A DNA stretch of 64,000 nt from contig JAXGXY010000002.1 in the NCBI GenBank assembly GCA_040772545.1, forward strand, positions 124,001 through 188,000, read 5' to 3'. The stretch comes from UBA1431 sp002329665 (GTDB lineage Bacteria > Bacillota > Clostridia > Christensenellales > UBA1431). A program made the translations under genes and the position numbers. Shown here piece by piece: positions 33,559 through 40,986 of this stretch (its first letter is position 1; each line of letters begins with the position of its first letter). Below the pieces are notes generated by a model. The model saw only the letters and a list, made by a program, of their open reading frames with translations. It did no database searches and was not told where the DNA came from.

Positions 33559-33954
33559 TTTTTTGCCTCCATTCGATATGTTTTGTCTGGTTTTGCCTGG
33601 GAAAACGGCAATAACCATAGTGAGAATCATACACAAAAAACAACGCCCGATATACGTCGTATTTCAATACAATGTGCGCTTTGGGGCCGAGCCCCAAAAT
33701 TTCCCGACAGTAAAAACAGTTACAAATGTTGACTCATTTATTTTTTTAACAGGGGTTTCCAAGACCTGTTTCCTTCTGCCTGCGCCTTTTCAGCGATCCA
33801 CCCACAGGTCTTTTTTATTTAACACTATAACATATTCGTATTACGTTTTCAATCGCGAAATTTCAAAATGCAGATTATTGAATGTTTACGTATTTCTGTG
33901 ACGACAGATGTGGTATAATTGTTTAGTTTCTTCTAAAAGGAGTGTGGACCAAAC
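33559..33954. other. Divergent region with competing hairpins
   Basis: This 396-base gap lies between the leftward kinase and the rightward dehydrogenase pair. It holds an 8-bp hairpin (33680-33687 with 33691-33698) and, further on, two mutually exclusive pairings: ACAGG at 33749-33753 with CCTGT at 33765-33769, or AAGACCTGT at 33761-33769 with ACAGGTCTT at 33804-33812, the latter followed by a T run. The second is terminator-like on the plus strand. It is followed by AT-rich sequence and the promoter near 33911. No coding frame is supported. Confidence 0.45.
33911..33919 (+). promoter_or_regulatory. Extended -10 promoter of the dehydrogenase pair
   Basis: TGG directly followed by TATAAT (33914-33919) stands 36 bases before the ATG at 33955. 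The ribosome site AAAAGGAGTG follows. Confidence 0.65.
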
Positions 33955-34719
33955 ATGACTAAAGGCAAAAGGGTTGCCGTCGTAACGGGTGGAGTAAGTG
34001 CCCTGGGGAAAGCCATCGTCCTCAGGCTGGCGTCCGACGGTTATGCCGTCGGGGTCGTCGATTCAGACCACTTGGCGGGTCAGGCCGTGGCTGAGGCTGC
34101 CGGCGGGATTTTCGTGGCGCACGATATGAAGGACTTTGCACACGCACCCGAGGCGATGGAAGAGGTTGCCCAAAAGCTCGGGGGCATTCACGTTATGGTG
34201 AACTGCGCCGCCGTTTGCCCGACCGGCGCGTCCGAGGACATCACAGCCGAGGAATGGGACAACGCGATGGACACGAACCTCAAGGGCATGTTTTTTGCCA
34301 TACAAGCAGTTATTCCCTTCATGAAGAAGAACGAGGATGGCGGCAGCATCGTCAACGTGTCGTCGATGCGCGCGCGCCAGGCCACCGGCGACCATCTGCT
34401 CTACGGCGCGTCCATGGCCGGGGTATCGGCTATGTCGCGCGAACTGGCCACCGATCTGTGGCGCTACGGCATCAAGTGCAACACCGTTGCTCCCTGGGAC
34501 GTTTTTACAGCCAATGACCCGCGCATGAAGGACGAGGATTTCGTGAAAGAACAGGTAGGGTATCTTCTTGCCGACCGGGTCGTCCAGCCCGAGGACGTGA
34601 GCGAGGTAGTTTCATTCCTCGTTTCGGACGGTGCGTACTGCATAAACGCGTTCGAAATCCCGGTGGACTCCGGCGCGAATCTCGTCCGCGAGAAACCTGT
34701 CAAATCGGCTTACAAATGA
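33955..34719 (+). CDS. Short-chain-dehydrogenase-like protein lacking the catalytic lysine
   Basis: This 254-residue SDR-fold protein has degenerate key motifs. The cofactor loop reads TGGVSALG in place of TGxxxGIG. The active-site serine region is VSSMRAR and the tyrosine is present, but the motif is YGASM, with methionine where the catalytic lysine should be. Other parts (NCAAVCP, NTVAPWDVF, SEVVSFLVSDG) follow the family. The next gene is a normal SDR on the same transcript. The pair could form a heteromer with one catalytic and one structural subunit. The alternative is an enzyme in decay. The gene is intact otherwise. Confidence 0.85.
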   Translation: MTKGKRVAVVTGGVSALGKAIVLRLASDGYAVGVVDSDHLAGQAVAEAAGGIFVAHDMKDFAHAPEAMEEVAQKLGGIHVMVNCAAVCPTGASEDITAEEWDNAMDTNLKGMFFAIQAVIPFMKKNEDGGSIVNVSSMRARQATGDHLLYGASMAGVSAMSRELATDLWRYGIKCNTVAPWDVFTANDPRMKDEDFVKEQVGYLLADRVVQPEDVSEVVSFLVSDGAYCINAFEIPVDSGANLVREKPVKSAYK

Positions 34720-34778
34720 ACCGCGCGAACCCTTGAAAGCTGCAGTTCAAACATCACATCAAAGGGGAGAGAAAACCA

Positions 34779-35552
34779 ATGCAAAAGGATTCGAAAGTTG
34801 CAATCGTGACAGGCGGCGCGAGCGGCATCGGCAAGGTTTCGGCAATTGAGCTTGCGAAAAACGGTCTTCGCATAGCCGTCATCGATGTAAACGAAGAGAA
34901 CGGAAAGAAAGTAACGGAGGAAATAAACAAGACCATCGAGGCGAAATTTTTTTATTGCGATCTCACGAGCGTTGACCAGATCCGGACCACCGTCGAGGCT
35001 ATCGCAAACGATTTCGGTAGGATAGATGTGCTATTAAACTGTGCCGCCATCACCAACCGCGACCGTAGCCACGAGATCACTGAGGAGCAGTGGGACAAGT
35101 TTATGGCGCTCGACCTGAAGTCGCCGTTCTTCATGGCGCAGTCCTGCGCCTCGCATATGAGCAGGGTGGGCGGTGGGCGCATCATCAATTTTTCGTCCAT
35201 GCGCAGCATAATTGCCGACGGGAAGCACATCCTCTACGGCTGCGCCAAGTCGGCGCTCAACGCGATGACGCGCGAGCTTGCCGTGGACTACTGCAAGGAC
35301 AACATCCAGGTGAACGCCGTACTGCCCAGCTATGTCATAACGCCGCTTAACGAGATGCTCCTGGATCAGCCGGGGTGGGAAGAGGAGCAACTCGGGTATT
35401 CGCTAAACCTGCGCTTGCTTTGGCCCAAGGACATAGCCTCCGTCGTTGTGTTCCTGGCGACCTGCGAGACGCCGATGGTCAACGGTACCTGCATTTACAC
35501 CGATTCAGGGTACCTCAATTTTAAATATAAGGCGTTCAGGGAACGGGCATAA
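34779..35552 (+). CDS. Short-chain dehydrogenase/reductase
   Basis: This is a complete 257-residue SDR: TGGASGIGK cofactor loop (about residues 11-19), VIDVNEENG with an acidic residue favouring NAD(H), LNCAAITN, the catalytic serine in NFSSMRS, and YGCAKSALNAM with Tyr and Lys both present. It follows the lysine-less SDR by 59 bases and has AAAGGGGAG as ribosome site. The two share the SSMR and LAVDYCKDNIQVN/LATDLWRYGIKCN layouts, so they are probably ancient duplicates. Its terminator follows at 35588. Substrate probably a sugar or polyol. Confidence 0.9.
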   Translation: MQKDSKVAIVTGGASGIGKVSAIELAKNGLRIAVIDVNEENGKKVTEEINKTIEAKFFYCDLTSVDQIRTTVEAIANDFGRIDVLLNCAAITNRDRSHEITEEQWDKFMALDLKSPFFMAQSCASHMSRVGGGRIINFSSMRSIIADGKHILYGCAKSALNAMTRELAVDYCKDNIQVNAVLPSYVITPLNEMLLDQPGWEEEQLGYSLNLRLLWPKDIASVVVFLATCETPMVNGTCIYTDSGYLNFKYKAFRERA

Positions 35553-35587
35553 GCGAAAGGACGCCACCAATAAAACCGAAAGCCGAT

Positions 35588-35623
35588 GAACCGGCACAAC
35601 AGAAAGGTTGCGCCGGTTCTTTT
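35588..35623 (+). terminator. Rho-independent terminator of the dehydrogenase pair
   Basis: GAACCGGC at 35588-35595 pairs with GCCGGTTC at 35612-35619, extended inward by CAAC/GTTG, and is followed by TTTT. Confidence 0.85.
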
Positions 35624-35719
35624 ATTCATTAGGATGGCGAACGGGCCAGCAGGGATGCATCCCCCTCGCTTTGTTCATACGAACATGCGGGCCGTGAAAA
35701 GGGCTGGCTTTACAGAAAA

Positions 35720-35749
35720 CAGCCATCGCGCGACCGGGCGCGATGGCTG
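35720..35749 (-). terminator. Leftward terminator after the ATP-grasp locus
   Basis: CAGCCATCGCGC at 35720-35731 pairs perfectly with 35738-35749. On the minus strand it is followed by TTTTCTG. It ends the leftward ATP-grasp transcript. Confidence 0.8.
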
Positions 35750-35793
35750 ACGGGCGGGGCCGAGAGATTATGCGCACCGCCGTATTTTATCGG

Positions 35794-37020
35794 CTATGTC
35801 CGGTTTCTTCTCACACGGCGTTCCCATTCCTCGTTGAATGCCGCGATACGGTCGAACCTCTTCCCGTTGAGTACATCCTCGAACAGGCGCATTTCCGCCT
35901 TGAGATACAGGTCTCCCAGGAGCCTGTCCGTTTTTTTGTTGAATCCCTCAAACCTGCCGGGCGAAGAACAAAACTCGACAAGGTATATCTGTTCGTCGTG
36001 CCCTCTTAAAAAATCGATCCTCATATATGGGGCCGGTATCTGCAGGCTGATATATTTGGCGATTTCGATCTGTTCCTGTGTGACCCCGTGGCCTTCGCCC
36101 TTTGGCTTTTCATATTTGCCTGTTTCAACGGGTTTCCCATCGGCGGACCACCACCAATACTCTTTGACAGGATATCTTGAGGCCTAGAGAACGAGACCGA
36201 CTTCCCCGTAAAAAGAATAGAATTTTAAATCCCGCGCAGGCGTTTTCGCTTTGGGGTCGTCATAGATGAGCTGCTGTACGATGAAATCGTCCTTGCCAAT
36301 GACTCCCGACTTCAATTCGCGTCCGACGTTTTCCTCCATCTCCTGCCAGCTGTGCAGCCTAATTCTATTAGTGAGGGACATGATGTTGTCAAAATCGGTG
36401 ACAAGATAGGCCCCGCGCGCGCCGCGTCCGATGCAAGGCTTGATCACGATGTCCGTCGCGGGCTGAATATCCTTGAACTTCACGTGATATGTCGTTTTGG
36501 GATAGCGGACGTCCAGCATTTTGATGAAGCAGTCGGCGGCTTCTTTAGAATGGGTCAGCCATCTCTCCGGAACCTGCCCGATCTGGCGCATCCTCCTTCG
36601 CCTGATCAGGTTGACGGTATAGGAAGAAGCCTGGAAGACGGGGAATCTCAAGTGAAAAACATCCTGCATCTGTTCGTAGGTAAAATCCACCAAAGAATGC
36701 GCATTAAACAGTTTGCGCCTTGTCTCTATGAGTTGTTGGTCCTTGAATTTTCTTCTGATCTTGTTTCGAATAATAGAGAACCTTTTCAAGTACTCCTTAT
36801 TCATCGAGCCTCTTGCCAGGATCACATCCGAGACCAGATCGTCGATGGTGCCGTCTTCCACACATCTCGCGGCAAGCGCGGAAAACTCGTCGTCCGTGAG
36901 GTTTTCCCATTCAGGGACGTTTTCCGGTTTTTTCACCGGCTCCGGCCCGTTTTCGGTTTGCTTTTTCGAAGGTATCAGTTTTCGTTTCAGCGGCCTGAGG
37001 ATGGACTTAACGCTTTTCAT
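35794..37020 (-). pseudogene. ATP-grasp protein interrupted by one in-frame amber codon
   Basis: One reading frame runs leftwards from the ATG at 37020 to the stop at 35794, broken only by a TAG at 36184-36186. The N-terminal part of about 278 residues has basic leader helices and a FTYEQMQDVFHLRFPVF region, then the ATP-grasp core (VIKPCIGRGARGAYLVTDFD and RDLKFYSFYGEVGLVL). After the TAG the frame continues as YPVKEYWWWSADGKPVETG, PAPYMRIDFL and IYLVEFCSSPGRF, which contains the expected C-terminal metal-binding segment. It resembles the sugar-transfer-associated ATP-grasp proteins of capsule loci. A single nonsense mutation, or less likely suppressed readthrough, explains it. Confidence 0.8.
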
Positions 37021-37087
37021 CGGCAAACATACTCCTTGTTCTTTTCGCACTTCGTCAAAGCGCATAATTATAAAGCTTTCCTCTTTT

Positions 37088-37666
37088 TTATCCGTTATCC
37101 AAACGCGCAATATGTTCAAACGCTTTGCCGCCGAGCAAATCGTTCTGCAAACGGATCTCCGCTCTCAGATACAGATCTCCCAGGCGCCGGTCCGTTTTCG
37201 CGTCGAACTGCTCGAATCCGCCGGGCGTAGAACAAAACTCTGTGAAATAAATGCCGTCATGCCCTATTAGAAAATCGATCCTCATATAAGGGGCGGGTAT
37301 CTGCAGGCTGATATGTTTGGCGGTTTCGATCTGTTCCCGTGTGACCCCGTGGCCTTCGCCCTTTGGCTTTTCATATTTGCCTGTTTCTACAGGCTTCCCG
37401 TACGCCGCCTGCGTCTGGCCCGATGATGCTTCGATCACCCGTTCCCACCGCGCAACCGCGGCTTCCCAGTCTTTTCTGCGCTCGGAAATCAGGGCGGTCC
37501 GGGACAGCGCCACAGGATTGTCCTGCTGGTATCGAAGGGGCTTCTTTAACCGGGTTTCCGCCTCATCGGGTCGTCCTTCCCGTATGAGCGCGTCGGCGCG
37601 CTGCTTCCAGTTCCGTTTGCGCGACAGGCGCTTTCGCAAATAAAACCGCGTAAACGTCCCAAACAA
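37088..37666 (-). CDS. TPR-like N-terminus joined to a second ATP-grasp C-terminus
   Basis: This predicted 192-residue protein starts at a TTG at 37666 after AGGGG. The first 100 residues are basic then TPR-like (ADALIREGRPDEAETRLKK, RRKDWEAAVARWERVIEAS). The rest, from GKPVETGKYEKPKGEGHGV to the end, nearly repeats the C-terminal part of the neighbouring ATP-grasp gene (PAPYMRIDFLIGHDG, FTEFCSTPGGFEQFDAKTDRRLGDLYLRAEIRL). The DNA of that part is also closely similar. It lacks the ATP-grasp N-terminal domains, so it looks like the product of recombination between two related genes and is probably not an active ligase. Confidence 0.6.
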   Translation of the reverse strand: MFGTFTRFYLRKRLSRKRNWKQRADALIREGRPDEAETRLKKPLRYQQDNPVALSRTALISERRKDWEAAVARWERVIEASSGQTQAAYGKPVETGKYEKPKGEGHGVTREQIETAKHISLQIPAPYMRIDFLIGHDGIYFTEFCSTPGGFEQFDAKTDRRLGDLYLRAEIRLQNDLLGGKAFEHIARLDNG

Positions 37667-37892
37667 TCCTGATTCCCCTATTTCAACAGGTTGATAACAC
37701 ACTATAAAACCATAACACACTTAAACTAACAACAATTGAAATAATTGTCAACAATGCAGAAATAAATGGGTGGACAACGTGGTGACAGCATGTCATGGAA
37801 GCAGACTTCGATATGGTCCTTTTTTCTACAGCCCGGACCCCCTCTGAAACAAGCTCATCGGTTTTTAATACGAAGCCCTAGCGGGTGCCTGA

Positions 37893-37921
37893 TTGACCGC
37901 ATATATATCTGATAGTATACT
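37893..37921 (+). promoter_or_regulatory. Promoter of the surface-glycan island
   Basis: TTGACC at 37893-37898 and TATACT at 37916-37921 are 17 bases apart and about 50 bases before the first glycan gene. It lies in a 306-base gap (37667-37972) that contains no gene I can support. Confidence 0.75.
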
Positions 37922-37972
37922 AATAGGGCGAAATAACGAAAACATAGCAAGGTACAGGGAATAATCGTTACT

Positions 37973-39382
37973 ATGATGAAAAACGCGGGAGACTTTGCCG
38001 ATAGTTTCATAAAGTTCGAAAAGGAAAACGCACTCTTCGGGCAAAAGCTGGAGGGGGTGTTTTTCTGGAAGCTCGTTCGGAGCAGGGTATACAACAATAT
38101 CCTGAAGGCCAAGGGGATTCTCGGGGCCGGCAGTTTTACCGTGGCCGAGAGCCTCGGGGGGAAGGCCCGTGACTTCATGCGCTATTGCTCGGCGGCGCTA
38201 ATAAACGTGTTCAGGCCGTACCCGAGGGCGGACGTTGTGGTCGTGACCCATCCGCGGAAGGTGACGGTAAACGGGAAGAAAGTGGACGTCAATACGGCCT
38301 GGCTCATCGACCGGCTGAGGGAGCAGAAAGCCAGGTACCTCGTGCTGGACGTACCGCTTAACTGGGGCACCCATCCCATGCAGATCGATAAAAACACGAG
38401 AAAAATCGAGAGTTTCACGATAATTCCTAAAGTGCTTTACAAATTTTTCGTCCGCAATTACCTGCGCCGTCCGGAGAAGCTGAAGGAACTGTCCGCGCGC
38501 CTTACCGAAAGGTTCGGACATGACGGGAACATCGTCAAGGAGGCGCATGACCAGATCAAGATATTTAAAATCGACTATAAGTATTATTCAAGGCTGCTTA
38601 AAAAGATACGGCCAAAGAAGATATGGCTGGTCATCGGATACGGCAACCACGCGCTTATCGCGGCGGCGAAAGACCAGGGCATCGAAACCGAAGAGATCCA
38701 GCATGGCCTGATGTCCAGGCATCATATGAACTACAGTTTCGGCGGGCTGAAGGACATCCCGTATTTCCCGGACCGGATTTGCCTTTTTGGCTCGTTCTGG
38801 TACGATATATCCAACCTCCCCCTGACGGAGGACAGGGTAGACTACTACAACAACCCCATCGTAGGCTATGAAAGGGGCGGCGTCAGGAACCCGAAGAACA
38901 AAAAAATACTGTTTCTGACGCAACCCATCATCACCCGGTATATAGAAAAACTCGTTACAGAGATGATGGAAAACCGTTTCTTTGACGAATATGAGATCGC
39001 AGTAAAGCTGCATCCGGCGGAATACCGGGTCTGGAAGAGGGAAAGCCCGGGACTGGCGGGGCTAACGGAGCGCGGCGTGCGGATAATTGACAATTCCGAC
39101 GTTCCGCTTTATGATTTGTTTCGGGAATACGACACCGTGGTCGCGGTAGCGTCCACGGCCCTGTTCGAAGCGCTGTATTTCGGTTGTGACGTTTATTTGC
39201 TGAGCGTCCCGTCCATCCGGTGGATAGATTCTTTGGCCGGTGAGCGGTTCCCGTCCCCGATCAGGACGGTCGACGATCTGGTAAATCTGCTTACCATGGA
39301 GGAGCGAAACAATATCGATATCGGCGAGGTCTTTTATGACGGCGACGTAGCGGTCGATACGGAAGTCACAAAAAACGGTTAG
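37973..39382 (+). CDS. Surface-polysaccharide glycosyltransferase-like protein
   Basis: This 469-residue cytoplasmic protein has a two-lobed GT-B-like pattern. The second half contains KIWLVIGYGNHALIAAAKDQGIETEEIQHGLMS, ICLFGSFWYD, KKILFLTQP, EIAVKLHPAEYRVW and the acceptor-lobe segment VVAVASTALFEALYFGCDVYLL. The HP and S.. FE.. positions resemble those of CDP-glycerol- and sialyl-type polymerases (GT52, polysialyltransferase or TagF-like folds). It is the first gene of the island and lies directly before an O-antigen-type ABC exporter, so it probably assembles the exported glycan. The exact sugar is not readable; transfer of legionaminic acid is possible because that pathway follows. Confidence 0.7.
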   Translation: MMKNAGDFADSFIKFEKENALFGQKLEGVFFWKLVRSRVYNNILKAKGILGAGSFTVAESLGGKARDFMRYCSAALINVFRPYPRADVVVVTHPRKVTVNGKKVDVNTAWLIDRLREQKARYLVLDVPLNWGTHPMQIDKNTRKIESFTIIPKVLYKFFVRNYLRRPEKLKELSARLTERFGHDGNIVKEAHDQIKIFKIDYKYYSRLLKKIRPKKIWLVIGYGNHALIAAAKDQGIETEEIQHGLMSRHHMNYSFGGLKDIPYFPDRICLFGSFWYDISNLPLTEDRVDYYNNPIVGYERGGVRNPKNKKILFLTQPIITRYIEKLVTEMMENRFFDEYEIAVKLHPAEYRVWKRESPGLAGLTERGVRIIDNSDVPLYDLFREYDTVVAVASTALFEALYFGCDVYLLSVPSIRWIDSLAGERFPSPIRTVDDLVNLLTMEERNNIDIGEVFYDGDVAVDTEVTKNG

Positions 39383-39428
39383 CCTGAACATTAGTTGGCT
39401 GTAAATCAGAAACGCCGGGGAGTATCAG

Positions 39429-40214
39429 ATGGTACGAAGATTTGTAAAAGACATGAAACGGTATATCCCGTATGTGCTTTACGCTTCCAAGAGCGATTTG
39501 AAATCCGAGGTCGCCAACTCTCATTTGAATTGGCTCTGGTGGATACTGGACCCGCTCTGTTTCATGCTGGTGTATATATTCATAGCCCTCGTGGTTTTTC
39601 GTAGGACCACGCCGTATTTTCCCGTTTTCGTATTCTCGGGGCTAATCTTATGGTATTTTTTCAGCAGAAATATAAGAGCCAGCGTTACGATGGTCAGGAG
39701 CAATAAAAGCATCATAAAGAAGATCTATGTGCCCAAGCACGTGCTGATACTGGAGAACATGCTGGTTCAGTTATTTAAGTTCTTGGTGTCCTGCGGGCTT
39801 TTGATCGTACTGATAATCATATACCGGGTTCCGCTCAGCTTAAATATCCTGTATGTTTTTCCGGTGTTTATCGTTATATGGATGGTGACGTACGGATTAG
39901 CCTGTATTCTAATGCATTTCGGCGTTTTCGTGGAGGACATATCAAATATTATAAACGTGCTGCTACGCCTGATGATGTATCTCTCCGGTATCTTTTATTC
40001 TATCAGGGACCGCGTGCCCGAGCCGTACAACATGATTCTTCTAAGAGGCAATCCCATGGCCTTTTGCATGGACGCCGTCAGATTGGCGTTACTTGAACAA
40101 AAAGCGCCGGATTATCTGGTTCTTGGCATATGGTTTGCGATAGGACTGTTGCTTTGCCTTATCGGACTGAAATTGATTTATAAATATGAAAACAGTTATG
40201 CAAAGGTGATCTGA
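39429..40214 (+). CDS. Polysaccharide ABC exporter permease (Wzm/TagG-like)
   Basis: This 261-residue ABC-2-type membrane protein exports complete polysaccharide chains across the membrane. Six hydrophobic segments are visible, with the ABC-2 features SRNIRASVTMVRSNKSIIKKIYVPKHVLILENML and a central LMMYLSGIFYSIRDRVPEPYNMILLRGNPM. Length and layout match Wzm of O-antigen and TagG of wall teichoic acid. It overlaps its ATPase partner by one base (ATG sharing the stop A). The exported chain is probably built by the glycosyltransferase upstream. Confidence 0.92.
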   Translation: MVRRFVKDMKRYIPYVLYASKSDLKSEVANSHLNWLWWILDPLCFMLVYIFIALVVFRRTTPYFPVFVFSGLILWYFFSRNIRASVTMVRSNKSIIKKIYVPKHVLILENMLVQLFKFLVSCGLLIVLIIIYRVPLSLNILYVFPVFIVIWMVTYGLACILMHFGVFVEDISNIINVLLRLMMYLSGIFYSIRDRVPEPYNMILLRGNPMAFCMDAVRLALLEQKAPDYLVLGIWFAIGLLLCLIGLKLIYKYENSYAKVI

Positions 40215-40936
40215 TGGCGGAAACTGCAATACAAGTCAAAGACCTGTATATTTCGTACAGGAATTTGAATCGCGTGTCGATCAAAAAACTCCGCAGGTCG
40301 TCCAACCCTAGGGATGTGAGAGTGTTCGGGGCGATAAACGGCATCTCTCTCGAGGTGAAGCGGGGGGAGATCGTAGGGCTGATAGGCCGGAACGGCAGCG
40401 GGAAGACCACGCTTTTGCGGGCGATGGCCGGTATCTTTGCGCCCAACAGCGGCACGATCAATACGTATGGGAACACGATATCGCTTCTGTCCATCGGCGT
40501 CGGGTTCCAGAGCAAACTGTCGGGGCGTGAAAACATCTTCCTTTCGGGATTATTGCTGGGATACAGCGAAGCTATGATCAGGGAGAAACTCAGCGAAATC
40601 ATAGAGTTCTCCGAACTGGGCGATTTCATAGACATGCCGGTCCAGACGTATTCGAGCGGCATGTATTCCAAACTCGCGTTTTCCATTACGGCGATCATGG
40701 AACCGGACATCATGCTCGTGGACGAGGTGCTCAGCGTAGGAGATGCAAAGTTCAAGAAAAAAAGCTATAATAAAATGATGGAATTAATCGCCGACAATTC
40801 GAGGACCGTGATCATCGTATCCCATTCCGCGGATGTTTTAAGGAAGCTGTGCAATCGCGCGATCTGGATCAACAAAGGAAAGATCGTGAAACAGGGGGAT
40901 GTCAACGAAGTCATGGAAGCATACGAGAACCATTAA
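40214..40936 (+). CDS. Polysaccharide ABC exporter ATPase (Wzt/TagH-like)
   Basis: This 240-residue ATPase of the polysaccharide exporter has Walker A GRNGSGKT (about residues 58-65), the Q-loop-like SLLSIGVGFQSKLSGRENIFL that marks the Wzt/TagH class, signature YSSGMYSKLAFS, Walker B DIMLVDEVLSVGDAKF and switch His in IIVSHSADVLRKL. It lacks the long C-terminal carbohydrate-binding extension found in some Wzt proteins, so chain recognition must be elsewhere or not needed. It is translated directly after the permease. Confidence 0.94.
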   Translation: MAETAIQVKDLYISYRNLNRVSIKKLRRSSNPRDVRVFGAINGISLEVKRGEIVGLIGRNGSGKTTLLRAMAGIFAPNSGTINTYGNTISLLSIGVGFQSKLSGRENIFLSGLLLGYSEAMIREKLSEIIEFSELGDFIDMPVQTYSSGMYSKLAFSITAIMEPDIMLVDEVLSVGDAKFKKKSYNKMMELIADNSRTVIIVSHSADVLRKLCNRAIWINKGKIVKQGDVNEVMEAYENH

Positions 40937-40986
40937 CCGGGCCTTGCATCGACGCTAATAAAAGTTATATAGGAAACGGATAGCAG

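Noticed and set aside
33749..33816. Match of the competing hairpin region to a known riboswitch
   Set aside because: I compared it with the TPP, FMN, SAM, glycine, lysine, THF, preQ1 and fluoride patterns I remember and found no consensus core, so I leave it unnamed.
36184..36186. In-frame TAG as a possible pyrrolysine or other recoding site
   Set aside because: No recoding signal or methylamine context is visible and the neighbouring copy is also damaged, so a simple nonsense mutation is more likely.
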